NCBI GenBank assembly: GCA_013297655.1
Contig: JAAFHV010000018.1
Location: forward strand, 1-60,299
Length of the DNA: 60,299 nt
DNA from: Myxococcales bacterium
Lineage (GTDB): Bacteria > Myxococcota_A > Polyangia > Polyangiales > Polyangiaceae
Direction of reading: 5' to 3'
In this document: positions 26,365 to 35,328 of the stretch, piece after piece
Position numbering within the stretch: the first letter of the stretch is position 1
Layout of the letters: the number at the start of each line of letters is the position of its first letter
Position numbers and translations under genes: made by a program
The notes under the pieces: model-generated
Told to the model about the DNA's origin: nothing
Databases searched by the model: none
Seen by the model: only the letters and a program-made list of their open reading frames with translations

Positions 26365-26727
26365 ATGACGGAGGTTCACCGCGGAGACATCTTCTGGCTC
26401 GAGCCGGACGAGTCGCGCGGCTCGGTGCCGGGGCATGCGCACCCGCACGTGGTGGTGCAAGAAGACGTATTCAATCACTCTCGCGTGACGACCGTGATCG
26501 TCTGCGCGACGACCTCGAACCTCGGTCGCGCGAGCGAGCCGGGGAACGTGCTGCTCGATGCGGGCGAAGGCGCCCTACCGAAGCGAAGCGTCGTGATCGT
26601 GTCGCAGGTGTCTTCGGTAGAAAAGGCGCGCCTCGGGGAGCGCATCGGGGCCCTGTCCGAGGCGCGGGTGAACCAAATCGTGGACGGCCTGCGTTTCCAG
26701 CAGGCCTCCTTCGGTCGCGCGCGTTAG
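26365..26727 (+). CDS. Solitary MazF/PemK-like toxin-family protein
   Basis: A 120-residue protein from the ATG at 26365 (TTGCCATG context). The PemK/MazF SH3-like barrel pattern is clear: VHRGDIFWLEPDESRGSV, HPHVVVQEDVFNHSRVTTV, VCATTSNLGRASEPGNVLL and SVVIVSQVSSVEKARLGE. MazF proteins cleave RNA at short motifs and are normally encoded just after an antitoxin. Here the upstream neighbour is a lipoprotein 77 bp away, the downstream neighbour is a convergent ABC-F gene 19 bp away, and no small antitoxin frame is evident. It could be a chromosomal orphan with a trans-acting antitoxin or a domesticated RNase; not decided by sequence. Confidence 0.85.
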   Translation: MTEVHRGDIFWLEPDESRGSVPGHAHPHVVVQEDVFNHSRVTTVIVCATTSNLGRASEPGNVLLDAGEGALPKRSVVIVSQVSSVEKARLGERIGALSEARVNQIVDGLRFQQASFGRAR

Positions 26728-26746
26728 CTCTGCGACGCCCACGGGG

Positions 26747-28726
26747 CTATTTTTTCACGTCTTTGCGGGCCTCGAGATCTTCCCACCGGCGCATGAGCCG
26801 CTCTGCCTCGGCGCGCGCCTTCTTCTCGCGCTCTTGAAGGGCGGGAGCCTCCGCCGCGCGCTTCGAGTAGAGGTCGGGATCGGCGAGCGCCGCGACCACC
26901 TCTGCGAGCGTGTCTTCCGCGGCCGACACCTTGTCGAGCAACGTCTCGAGCTCGAGGCGCTCGGCGTACGTGAGTGCCTTCAGCGCGACGGCGGGGGCCG
27001 CTTTTGGCTTCGGCGCCGAGACGGGGGCCACCGAAGGAGCAGGGATGCTGTCCTTCTTTCCACGCGCGCTGCTCGACGCGAGCGCGCGCAGTCGCGCCTC
27101 TTCCTTGAGTGTGCGGTACGTGGAGTAGCTGCCCTGATACAGGGTAACGACACCGTCGCCCTCGAATGCCAAGATCGCGGTCGCGACGTTGTCGAGGAAC
27201 GCACGATCGTGGGAGACCGCGATCGCACATCCGGGCCACTCTTCGAGTAGCTCCTCGAGCGCGCTCAAGGTCGCGACGTCGAGATCGTTGGTCGGCTCGT
27301 CGAGGAGGACCAGGTTTTTCCCCTCGCGGAGCACCTTCGCGAGGGCCACGCGGGCGCGTTCGCCACCCGACAGCGACGACACCTTCTGGCGCTGCTTGTG
27401 ACCGTCGAAGAGAAACCCCTCGAGATACACACGAAGATCGACCTTCTGCGTGCCGAGGTCGACCTGGCCGCCGCCGGTGTCGAGCGCGCCATAGTGACCT
27501 GCGACGTTGTCGTATACCGTCCAGTCGTCCTCGAGCGCGGTTCGTGCCTGATCGAAGAGCGCGACTTTGGTGTTCGCACCAATGGTCATCGTGCCCTCCG
27601 TCGCGGAGAGATCGCCCGTGAGGAGGCGAAGGAGGGTGGTCTTTCCCACCCCGTTGCGGCCCACGATGCCGATGCGATCGCCCGCGACGAGGTGGAGCGT
27701 GAGCTTGGAGACGAGCTCGCGATCACCGAGTGAGATGGAGATCCCCTCGAGGTCCAAAATGGTCTTCCCGAGGCGCGCGACGTTGCCGTCGATCCCCGTG
27801 AAATCGACCTTCTTCACGTCTTCGCGCGGCTTGTCGGCGATCGCGGCTTCGGCGCGCTGGATACGTGCTTTTTGCTTCGTGCTGCGCGCCTTCGGTCCGC
27901 GACGGAGCCAGGCCGTCTCGCGACGGAGGAAGTTCTGGCGGTTCTTCTCGACGCGCTCTTCCTGCGCGAGGAGCTCGGACTTCTTGCCGACGTAGTCCGT
28001 GTAGTTTCCATCGAATTCGGTCAAGGTGCCGCGGTCGAGCTCGAAGATGCGATTGCAAACCGCGTCGAGCACCCAGCGATCGTGAGTGACCATCACGACG
28101 GAGCCCTTGAACGTCTCCGCGAGGTACTTCTCGAGCCAATCGATGGTGTCGGCGTCGAGATGGTTCGTCGGCTCGTCCAAGATCGCGAGGGTGGGGCTCG
28201 CGACCAAGAGGCGCGCGAGGGCGACGCGGCGCTTCTCGCCGCCGCTCTGCTCCGACACCTTACGATCGAGACAGTCGGTGATGCCGAGGGCCGCCGCCAT
28301 CTCCTCGACGACGTGCGTCCGATCCCAGCCGCCGAGGTGCTCGATCACCTCCGAGAGCTCGGATTGCCGGGTGAGCACCTGCACGTCTTCCGAGCCCTCC
28401 GAGAGCAGCTTGGTGAGCTCTTCGTACTCGCGAGTCGCCGCTTCCCACTCGGTGAGGCCGGAGGCGATGACCACGCGCGCGGTGGAGTCTTCCGGGAGCA
28501 CCGGCTCCTGCGGGAGGTAGAGGATCTTCGCGCCGCGCCGCACCTCTACGACCCCCGCGTCGGCGATCTCTTGCGCCGCGAGCACGCGGAGGAGCGTGGA
28601 TTTTCCCGTCCCGTTGATTCCGAGGAGGCCAACGCGATCGCCGTCGCGCACCGTCAACGTGACCGATTCGAAGAGGGTGCGGGGCCCATAGGCCTTGGCG
28701 ACACCACGCGCACTAAGGAGACTCAT
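26747..28726 (-). CDS. uup: ABC-F ATPase (Uup-like)
   Basis: A 659-residue soluble protein with two ABC domains. First: Walker A GINGTGKST, signature SGGEKRRVALARLL, Walker B TLAILDEPTNHLDAD. Second: GRNGVGKTT, SGGERARVALAKVL, LVLLDEPTNDLD. The linker carries AWLRRGPKARSTKQKARIQ, the Uup-type signature, and the C-terminus has an Ala/Pro-rich hinge followed by a helical coiled coil (residues about 590-655), as in Uup. ABC-F proteins act at the ribosome or on branched DNA intermediates; Uup is linked to DNA and ribosome stress. No membrane segments, so it is not a transporter. ATG at 28726. Confidence 0.92.
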   Translation of the reverse strand: MSLLSARGVAKAYGPRTLFESVTLTVRDGDRVGLLGINGTGKSTLLRVLAAQEIADAGVVEVRRGAKILYLPQEPVLPEDSTARVVIASGLTEWEAATREYEELTKLLSEGSEDVQVLTRQSELSEVIEHLGGWDRTHVVEEMAAALGITDCLDRKVSEQSGGEKRRVALARLLVASPTLAILDEPTNHLDADTIDWLEKYLAETFKGSVVMVTHDRWVLDAVCNRIFELDRGTLTEFDGNYTDYVGKKSELLAQEERVEKNRQNFLRRETAWLRRGPKARSTKQKARIQRAEAAIADKPREDVKKVDFTGIDGNVARLGKTILDLEGISISLGDRELVSKLTLHLVAGDRIGIVGRNGVGKTTLLRLLTGDLSATEGTMTIGANTKVALFDQARTALEDDWTVYDNVAGHYGALDTGGGQVDLGTQKVDLRVYLEGFLFDGHKQRQKVSSLSGGERARVALAKVLREGKNLVLLDEPTNDLDVATLSALEELLEEWPGCAIAVSHDRAFLDNVATAILAFEGDGVVTLYQGSYSTYRTLKEEARLRALASSSARGKKDSIPAPSVAPVSAPKPKAAPAVALKALTYAERLELETLLDKVSAAEDTLAEVVAALADPDLYSKRAAEAPALQEREKKARAEAERLMRRWEDLEARKDVKK

Positions 28727-29044
28727 GGGGCCGCGTTCTAGCCCGGATCATTCGCGCGCGTAGCCCGAGCGGCACGATCCAAGGCAAAAATCGCCATCCT
28801 CTCGCGGATCTCCGGCGCTGCGCGAGCGCTCGGCGCACGCCATGGCCGAACGTGGGAGGGCCGATACCTGTACTCCGCAATTATCTCGTATCTGGCGTGG
28901 GTCGAGACGCGAACGTGCGTTCGCACTCGCGAAGGGCAAGTTTTTGCTGTTGCCCCGGCGCGCGATTCGACCGAAAAAGGTCGCGACTCTCGACACGGAG
29001 GGTCGAATCGCGCCCCGCCACACGAGCTTCCTTCGAGGAAATGC
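28727..29044. promoter_or_regulatory. Divergent promoter region and long OmpA-gene leader
   Basis: These 318 bp separate uup from the OmpA-family gene. A GAGGA Shine-Dalgarno lies at about 29035-29039. The region contains the AT-richer stretch CCGCAATTATCTCGTATCTG near 28877 and the inverted repeats described separately; no coding potential is convincing. Confidence 0.5.
28960..29013 (+). repeat. 13-bp inverted repeat in the OmpA-gene leader, with competing short hairpin
   Basis: GCGCGATTCGACC (28960-28972) is repeated in inverted form as GGTCGAATCGCGC (29001-29013) with a 28-nt loop. The left arm can instead form a short hairpin CGACC-GAAAAA-GGTCG at 28968-28983. The pair lies about 30 bp before the start codon, so an operator or a leader switch are both possible. 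Confidence 0.6.
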
Positions 29045-30916
29045 ATGGCACTTCGACGTACCCGTCTCGCAGGAGCACTGGCCGCCACGGCCGTCGCTCT
29101 CGTCTCGACCACCGCGAACGCACAGGTCGTTCCGTCCGGCACCGGATATGCCGCGGACAACCTCAACCCCGCCGAGCGCGGGAGCGACTTTTTCTCCGCC
29201 GAGTCGCTCGACTTGCGCGGCCACGGCAGGCTCGCTTTCGGCATACTCGTCGGCAACGCCTACCGCACGGTCGCCGACCGCCGCACCGACGGCGGGGTCA
29301 ACGCTTCGCCGGTTCGCAACCAAGCGTTCCTCTACCCGGGCGCCACCATCACGCTCTTCGATCGCGTGCGTATCGCGTTCAGCGTCCCGGTCGCGTTTTA
29401 CAGCGACGGCAACCAGGCATCGATGCAGGTCTCGCCGATCGATCCGAACACCGGGACACGCACGGGCAGCACCCTCGGCACCTACGCCGCGCCCACTCCG
29501 GGCGGCAACGTGGGCGACGTGCGCATCGGCACCGACGTTCGCGTGTATGGCAAATATGGCGAGCCGGTCACCGTCGCTCTCGGCGTTCAGGCCTTCGTGC
29601 CGAGCGGCAGCCCAGACGCGTATACGGGCGACGGAAACCCTCGCCTCCACCCGCGTTTGTCCGTCGCGGGCCAGATGGGCCTCTTTCAGTATGCCGCCCA
29701 AGTCGGTGGGCATTTCCGTTTTCGCGACGACCTCGCGTATGGCCGCGACTACGGCAATGGCGGCCGCGTAGGCCATGAGTTTACCTTCCAGATCGCCGCG
29801 GGCCTTCGCCTCGCCAATGGCCGCGTGACGGTAGGTCCCGAGCTCTACGGACGTAAATCCGCGCAAGACACGGATGGCCAAAGCTCGCCGGTGGAAGCGC
29901 TCCTCGGTGGCCACTTCGGCATCACGGAGAACGTTCGCCTCTCCGCCGGTGTCGGCGCGGGCATTACGAAGTCGTATGGCGCGCCGGTGGTGCGTGGCAT
30001 CTTCGGGCTCGAGTGGGTGCTCGACAACCCGGCCGCGCCGGCGCCCGCAGACGAGGACAAAGACGGGATCATCGACTCGATCGACGCGTGCCCGAAGGTG
30101 GCTGGCGTCGCGAGCACCGAGAAGGACAAAAACGGCTGTCCCGCGGTGGTCCTCGATCGCGACGGCGACGGCATGACCGACGACGTGGACGCGTGCCCCG
30201 ACACCATCGGCATGCGCTCCGGCGAGCCGACCAAGAACGGCTGCCTCCCCGACCGCGACAAAGACGGTATCCCCGATACCCAAGATGCGTGCGGCGACGT
30301 ACCTGGCACTGCCAACCCCGAGCAGCTCAAGAACGGCTGCCCGCCGGACAAAGACGGCGACGGCGTGACCGACACCGAGGACGCGTGCCCCGAGAAGGCG
30401 GGCCCCCACCGCGACGACCCCAAGAAGTCCGGCTGCCCGGACGAAGACTCCGACAAAGACGGTGTCCTCGACGACGTGGACGCTTGCCCGAACGACGCCG
30501 GCACTCCGAGCGCGGACCCCAAGGCGAACGGCTGCCCCACCGCGGTGATGAAGGGTGACGAAATCCAGATTCATCACCAAATCCAGTTCAAGACCGGCAG
30601 CGCCGAAATCTTGAAGAACGCCGAGAACGACGCGCTCATCGCGGCCGTCGTCGAGGTGATGAAGGCCCACCCCGAGCTCAAAGCGATTCGGGTCGAAGGC
30701 CACACCGACAACGTCGGCAACGCGCCGGCCAACAAGAAGCTCTCCGAGGCGCGCGCCGAGTCCGTGAAAAAAGCGCTCGTCGCCAAGGGCGTCGCCAAAG
30801 AACGCCTCACCTCCGCCGGCCTCGGCTCCGAGAAGCCGCTCGATCCCGCCGACACCGAAGCTGCGCGCAGCAAGAACCGCCGCGTCGAGTTCCACGTCCA
30901 GGGGGCGGCCAAATGA
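29045..30916 (+). CDS. OmpA-family outer-membrane protein with TSP3 repeats
   Basis: A 623-residue protein with signal peptide ending ANA-QVVPSG. Residues about 30-325 are beta-strand-rich (NAYRTVADRRTDGG, VRIAFSVPVAFYSDGNQ and so on) and should form a barrel. From about 335 to 500 run five or six thrombospondin-3 calcium-binding repeats of the type DKDGIIDSIDACPKVAG, DRDGDGMTDDVDACPDT and DKDGDGVTDTEDACPEK. The C-terminal OmpA peptidoglycan-binding domain (HHQIQFKTGSAEIL, RVEGHTDNVGNAPANKKLSE, SKNRRVEFHVQ) ends the protein. Role: outer-membrane anchor to the wall, as in myxobacterial OmpA/TSP3 proteins. It overlaps the DUF481 gene by ATGA. Confidence 0.93.
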   Translation: MALRRTRLAGALAATAVALVSTTANAQVVPSGTGYAADNLNPAERGSDFFSAESLDLRGHGRLAFGILVGNAYRTVADRRTDGGVNASPVRNQAFLYPGATITLFDRVRIAFSVPVAFYSDGNQASMQVSPIDPNTGTRTGSTLGTYAAPTPGGNVGDVRIGTDVRVYGKYGEPVTVALGVQAFVPSGSPDAYTGDGNPRLHPRLSVAGQMGLFQYAAQVGGHFRFRDDLAYGRDYGNGGRVGHEFTFQIAAGLRLANGRVTVGPELYGRKSAQDTDGQSSPVEALLGGHFGITENVRLSAGVGAGITKSYGAPVVRGIFGLEWVLDNPAAPAPADEDKDGIIDSIDACPKVAGVASTEKDKNGCPAVVLDRDGDGMTDDVDACPDTIGMRSGEPTKNGCLPDRDKDGIPDTQDACGDVPGTANPEQLKNGCPPDKDGDGVTDTEDACPEKAGPHRDDPKKSGCPDEDSDKDGVLDDVDACPNDAGTPSADPKANGCPTAVMKGDEIQIHHQIQFKTGSAEILKNAENDALIAAVVEVMKAHPELKAIRVEGHTDNVGNAPANKKLSEARAESVKKALVAKGVAKERLTSAGLGSEKPLDPADTEAARSKNRRVEFHVQGAAK

Positions 30917-31881
30917 TTCCTTATTCCACGTCCGCCAAGAAGAGCACGCGAATGGCCACTAGCTCCGTCACCCTCGCCTCTCTCGTCGCTGTCGGCCTCG
31001 TCGGTCTCTTCGCCGCCGAAGGCACTGCCGGCGCGCAAACGGCCATTCCGAAAGGCACCGCTCCCGCCGCCGCCCCGGTGACGAAGGGCACCACCGAGAT
31101 CGCAGGCACCGGCTCGTTCGCCGCGATCTCGAAGGACGACGAACGCAAGGAAACGAAAGACGCAACCGAAGCCTCTCTCAACGCGGGCGGCCTCTTCACG
31201 AGCGGCAACGCGCGCACCTTGGCCCTCACCGCGGGCGGCAAGCTCCGCCTCCGTCGCGAGGCACACCAGTTCTCCACGTCGTTCTTCGGCAACTACGCGC
31301 GCGCAGGAAAGAAGGGCGAGCCGACCGAGGACACGGTCGCGAACATTCAGGGTCTCCTTCGCTACGACTACTTCTTCGCCGAGAACTTCGCCGCGTTCCT
31401 CCAGGGCACCGGCCGCCACGACAGGTTCCAAGGGCTCGACTTCCGCCTCACGATCGACCCCGGCGTCGCCGCGTTCCTCATCGACACGAAGAAGCAGCGC
31501 GCGTGGGTGGAGGCCGGTCTCCAGATCCAACACGACGTCCGCAACACGGACGCGTCGACGACTCCGGCGACTCCGACGGCGCCGGCCGTTCCCTCTGGCC
31601 TCGCGCCCACGGCGACCTTCGCGAACGCCCGCTTCTACGCAGGATACGAGAACCAGCTCTACGACAACGTCAGCCTCACGACCGGTGTAGAGTACATCCA
31701 GAACCTGCACGAGTCGGCAGGCCGCTACCGCTTGGTGCTCGACGCCGGCATCAAAGCGAAGGTGTCCGACAAGCTCGCTATCGCGACGACGTACCAAATG
31801 CGCTTCGAGAACCAGCCCCTCCCGACGGTGGAGAAGGCAGACTCGATCGCCTCGGTGAACTTGGTTTACACCCTGTTCTGA
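30913..31881 (+). CDS. DUF481-family outer-membrane protein
   Basis: A 322-residue protein with a signal peptide ending at AGA-QTAIPK. ATG at 30913 overlaps the OmpA stop; the internal ATG at 30952 (MATSSVTLASL) would give a tighter signal peptide and cannot be excluded. The body shows the DUF481 pattern: EASLNAGGLFTSGNARTLAL, QFSTSFFGNYARAGKKG, VANIQGLLRYDYFFAEN and a YENQLYDNVSLTTGVEY strand, with alternating hydrophobic residues to the C-terminal SIASVNLVYTLF, typical of beta-barrel ends (terminal Phe). Probably an outer-membrane barrel of unknown substrate, co-translated with the OmpA protein. Confidence 0.85.
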   Translation: MIPYSTSAKKSTRMATSSVTLASLVAVGLVGLFAAEGTAGAQTAIPKGTAPAAAPVTKGTTEIAGTGSFAAISKDDERKETKDATEASLNAGGLFTSGNARTLALTAGGKLRLRREAHQFSTSFFGNYARAGKKGEPTEDTVANIQGLLRYDYFFAENFAAFLQGTGRHDRFQGLDFRLTIDPGVAAFLIDTKKQRAWVEAGLQIQHDVRNTDASTTPATPTAPAVPSGLAPTATFANARFYAGYENQLYDNVSLTTGVEYIQNLHESAGRYRLVLDAGIKAKVSDKLAIATTYQMRFENQPLPTVEKADSIASVNLVYTLF

Positions 31882-31920
31882 GCGGCAGGGAGAGCTCCGG
31901 TCACGACCCATGGGCCACAC

Positions 31921-32964
31921 ATGAGCCAATGCATTCTCGTGACCGGGGCGACGGGCTTCATCGGCGCACACGCCGTAAAATCCCTCCTCGATCGTGGCCA
32001 TCGTGTCGTCGCGGCCGTTCGGCCCAATACGGCGCGCGAGCGACTTTTGCCCCTCGAGAAGCTCGCGGGCGCCGCCGAGCGGCTCACCTTCGTGGAGCTC
32101 GACATCACCGACGCGGACTCGGCGCGGTCCGCGGTGAAGGGGGTGGAGGGCGTGCTCCACGTCGCGAGTCCCTATCATCTCCACGTCGAAGATCCGGAGC
32201 GGGACCTCGTCGAACCCGCCGTCCGTGGCGCGACCACGATGCTCGCCGCTGCCCACGCGGAGCCCTCGGTCCGTGCATTCGTGCTCACCTCGAGCATCGC
32301 CGCGCTGACGGACGCGCCGCCGAACGATCGTGCGCTCGACGAGTCGGATTGGAACACCACGTCGAGCCTCGAACGAAACCCGTATTACTTCTCCAAGACA
32401 CGGGCAGAGCGCGACACGTTCGCCCTCTCCGAGGCGCTCGAACGGGAACACCCGGGCCGAGACCTGCGGCTCGTGAGCATCTTGCCGGGGGTGGTCTTGG
32501 GGCCGAGCCTCACGCCGGCGGTGAGCGAGTCGCACTACATTCTGCTCGACCCGATCCGCGGGAAAATTCCCGGGTACATTAGCCTCGCGTGGGGCCTCGT
32601 CGACGTGCGTGACGTCGCCCTCGCGCACGTGCTCGCCCTCGAGACGACGACGGCCGCGGGTCGTTACGTATGCGTCGCGGAGACACGCACCCAGCGTGAG
32701 GTCGTCACCCTCTTACGAACGACCGACATTCCCAAGGGCGGCTTGCCTCGCGCGCCGTGGGACAACGCAGTGGGCACCGTGTTCGTGCGCATGTCGTCCT
32801 ATCTTTGGCCAAAGGGAATTGGCACTTTCCTAAGGACCCACTTGGGCCGCGTTCCACGCTACGACCACGCGCGCATCGTCCGCGACCTCGGGCTCTCGTT
32901 CTCGAGCGTGGACCAAAGCATCGTCGACTCCGTGACGAGCTTCCGCGAACACGGGCACATCTGA
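31921..32964 (+). CDS. NAD(P)-dependent epimerase/reductase (extended SDR)
   Basis: A 347-residue extended short-chain dehydrogenase. The nucleotide-binding start is ILVTGATGFIGAHAVKSLLD, followed by VVAAVRPNT, the acidic turn FVELDITDADS, HVASPYHLHVEDPE, the Ser region TSSIAALTDAP, and the YFSKTRAER Tyr-x-x-x-Lys segment (YYFSK). The 'VEGVLHVASP' and 'DLRLVSILPGVVLGPSL' motifs place it near dihydroflavonol-4-reductase and aldehyde/ketone reductase-like proteins; the substrate is not readable. It follows the DUF481 gene by 39 bp and converges with the serine hydrolase gene across 29 bp. Confidence 0.87.
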   Translation: MSQCILVTGATGFIGAHAVKSLLDRGHRVVAAVRPNTARERLLPLEKLAGAAERLTFVELDITDADSARSAVKGVEGVLHVASPYHLHVEDPERDLVEPAVRGATTMLAAAHAEPSVRAFVLTSSIAALTDAPPNDRALDESDWNTTSSLERNPYYFSKTRAERDTFALSEALEREHPGRDLRLVSILPGVVLGPSLTPAVSESHYILLDPIRGKIPGYISLAWGLVDVRDVALAHVLALETTTAAGRYVCVAETRTQREVVTLLRTTDIPKGGLPRAPWDNAVGTVFVRMSSYLWPKGIGTFLRTHLGRVPRYDHARIVRDLGLSFSSVDQSIVDSVTSFREHGHI

Positions 32965-32993
32965 GCAACTCGGTCGCGCGACGCGCGTTCGAA

Positions 32994-34139
32994 TCAAAGC
33001 GCTCTGTTCGGCGGGTGATCCTTGGCATACGAATCGGCGAGCTCGACGAACAGCTTCGGCCAATCGATACCGGCGTAACCCTCGCCGAAACGCACGAACA
33101 CCATGCGCCGGCTCGGCACCACGAACACGTATTGGCCGTTGTAGCCTTTCGCGAAATAGCCGCGGCCGTCGGTGGTGAGGAGCCATTGGTACTTGGAGCG
33201 ATAGACCAGCCCGTCGGTGGAGTCGGCGGGCCCGACCACCGGATCGACCGCGAGGGAACGCGCGATCCATGCCGGAGGGACGAGGGTGCGCCCGTTGATT
33301 TTTCCGTCATTCAAGTAGACGAGCCCGAGCCGCGCATAGTCGCGCGCGGTCGCGTTGAGCCCTGCCCAGAATTTCTCGATTCCGCTCGCTTCGCTGTCGA
33401 GCGACCACGTCGCGGCGTGCTCGGCGCCGAGGCGATCCCAGATGCGCCGCTGAAAATACGTAGAGAACGGGGTGCTCCCGAGCGACCGCTGGATCGCGTC
33501 CCACACGAGCTCGATGTTGAGCCCGCCGTAAAGGAAGTGCGTGCCCGGCGTGCGCTCGACGTCGTAGGCGTACAGACGCGGACGAAGCTCGTGGCTGTAA
33601 TAAAACGTCGCCCCCGCGGTGGACTCCTCCTCGAAGCCGATTCCGGACACCATCCGAAGGAGGTGGTCCAAGGTCACCTCGTCGTAGCGTGGCTTCTTTC
33701 GCAGCTCTGGCACGTAACGGGTAATCGGATCGTCGACCGAACGCAGCACGCCGTCCTCGATCGCGACCCCCACCGCGAGCCCGGCGAACGCCTTCGCGAT
33801 CGAGAAGGACGGAAACAGCGTGGTCCTCGACGCGCCTGCAAAGTACCGCTCGTAGACGACGGAGTCCTCGTGGAGCACGACGAACGCGCGCGTCGCCTTC
33901 AAGAAGAGAAACTCCTCGAACGACGCGTAGTCTTCGCCGGTGGTCTTCGAGGTGCGAAAGTGTGCGCGCGGGTGCTCTTCGCGAAACGGCTCCGGGTGGC
34001 TGGAAGGCGCCATCTCCCGACTCGCGAAATAGCTGGGCGCCTCCAAATCCGGATAGTTGTAGTAGACCATTCGCGCCTGAAGGCACGAGGCCGACAGCAT
34101 CGAAAGAAGGCTCACGGCTACCACATGGACCCGACGCAT
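32994..34139 (-). CDS. Class C beta-lactamase-fold serine hydrolase lipoprotein
   Basis: A 381-residue protein with signal peptide ending LSASC (Cys19). The beta-lactamase/transpeptidase fold is present: nucleophile motif FPSFSIAKAFAGLAVG with Ser113-x-x-Lys116, VDDPITRYVPEL, HLLRMVSGIGFEE and HFLYGGLNIELV (second motif region), with a C-terminal KGYNGQYVFVVPSRRMVFVR strand. This resembles 6-aminohexanoate-dimer hydrolase/EstB-like esterases more than true beta-lactamases. Lipid-anchored; substrate unknown. ATG at 34139 gives a good signal peptide. Confidence 0.88.
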   Translation of the reverse strand: MRRVHVVAVSLLSMLSASCLQARMVYYNYPDLEAPSYFASREMAPSSHPEPFREEHPRAHFRTSKTTGEDYASFEEFLFLKATRAFVVLHEDSVVYERYFAGASRTTLFPSFSIAKAFAGLAVGVAIEDGVLRSVDDPITRYVPELRKKPRYDEVTLDHLLRMVSGIGFEEESTAGATFYYSHELRPRLYAYDVERTPGTHFLYGGLNIELVWDAIQRSLGSTPFSTYFQRRIWDRLGAEHAATWSLDSEASGIEKFWAGLNATARDYARLGLVYLNDGKINGRTLVPPAWIARSLAVDPVVGPADSTDGLVYRSKYQWLLTTDGRGYFAKGYNGQYVFVVPSRRMVFVRFGEGYAGIDWPKLFVELADSYAKDHPPNRAL

Positions 34140-34303
34140 CGTCTCCGATGGCCTCTACCAGGCCGCCCCACCGAGAGGAGACTATTTTTACGCGTGTCGC
34201 CGCCAGGGCGAGGCGAGCCGCTTCGTGCGCCGTCTTGCTTGGAGGCCGGCGCGAGCCGAGGGAGAGGCCACACGATGCTCCGAACGCGCTCGGAGCTCGC
34301 ACG

Positions 34304-35284
34304 ATGAACGACAGCGACACGAGCGACGAAACGAGACCTCGATCGGGCAACGTTCCGTGGCTCGGCTTTCGGTTCGTTTTTGGCGTCATCAACGGCGCGA
34401 TCTGGTTCGTCATCCCGTTCGTCATGGTGTTCTGGCTCGCGAGCACCTTGCCGCCGGAACGCCTCGTGAGGGTGAAGCCATTCCTCCTCACGGTGCCGAC
34501 GTTCTTCGTCGCCGTGTTCGGGCTCCCTGGGTGCCTCCCCGCGGCGATCGAGCAGGCCAAGTCCGGTATCTTTAGGATGCCCGCGGACACGACTCCAGGC
34601 AGCGCGCGCCGTGGAATCTTGGGGCCGCTTTGGCGCCTTGCCCCCCTCCTCGGCGCGACGTATTTTTGCTCGAGTCGGCTCTTCGTGGGGCCGCTCGCGG
34701 ACGCTAGCCTCACCCCCTTCGTCATCGCCCGTAACGCCGCGTTCGTCGCGGCGTTCGTGTCCTTCGCGCAAGCCAGCACGGTGTCGGGGTCGGCCGCGCT
34801 CTACGACCTCCGCCCGAACGAAACCAAGCTCTTCGGATGGTACGAAATTGCCTGTCGGACCGGCGCGCCACAAGGGCTCGCGAATGCCTTCTTGGTAGCG
34901 CTGCTCGTCGTCGCGCAGGGGAGCACCACGACCGACGGCGTGCTCTCCTTTTCGCGCGATATCTTCGTCTCGTGTTTGGGCATCGGGGGCCTCGCGCTCG
35001 CGGGCGGAGGCGGGATCCTCGGCGCCGACTTGGCCGCCGGGCGCGTAAAAGGCACGAAGGGACGCGTTCCCCCGCGTCTCGTGCGATTGGCCTCGGTCGC
35101 CGCCGTCGCCACCTTGGTGACGCTCCCGTGCGCGCTCGTGGCGGCGTTGTGCGGCGGCGCGGGGCCCGTCGTGCAGCTCGTCGCGAACGTCTTCGCGGGA
35201 GGCGCGAGCGCTTTTGGCGTCGCCACCCTAGCGGGACATTGGGCGCTCGCGAGCGCGGCGAACGCCGAGTCGACTCGAAGGTAG
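34304..35284 (+). CDS. Polytopic membrane protein, unrecognised
   Basis: About 326 residues from the ATG at 34304; the frame continues upstream but that part is antisense-like and inside the divergent region. Hydrophobic segments include FVFGVINGAIWFVIPFVMVF, LLTVPTFFVAVFGLPGCL, FVIARNAAFVAAFVSFAQA, NAFLVALLVVAQG, FVSCLGIGGLALAGGGGI, LVRLASVAAVATLVTLPCAL and GPVVQLVANVFAGGASAFG, so seven or eight transmembrane helices are likely. I recognise no family motif. It lies between a hydrolase gene and a convergent FUSC-like gene with no operon partner. Confidence 0.7.
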   Translation: MNDSDTSDETRPRSGNVPWLGFRFVFGVINGAIWFVIPFVMVFWLASTLPPERLVRVKPFLLTVPTFFVAVFGLPGCLPAAIEQAKSGIFRMPADTTPGSARRGILGPLWRLAPLLGATYFCSSRLFVGPLADASLTPFVIARNAAFVAAFVSFAQASTVSGSAALYDLRPNETKLFGWYEIACRTGAPQGLANAFLVALLVVAQGSTTTDGVLSFSRDIFVSCLGIGGLALAGGGGILGADLAAGRVKGTKGRVPPRLVRLASVAAVATLVTLPCALVAALCGGAGPVVQLVANVFAGGASAFGVATLAGHWALASAANAESTRR

Positions 35285-35328
35285 GTGGGAGCTCCCTCGC
35301 GCGCGAGAGCAGAAGAATTCGCGAGGAT

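Noticed and set aside
28748-30895. 715-codon minus-strand frame opposite the OmpA gene
   Set aside because: Antisense to a complete OmpA/TSP3 protein; no motif.
32980-32996. GTTCGAATC sequence resembling a tRNA T-loop
   Set aside because: Only 29 bp separate two convergent genes here; no acceptor or anticodon stem can be built.
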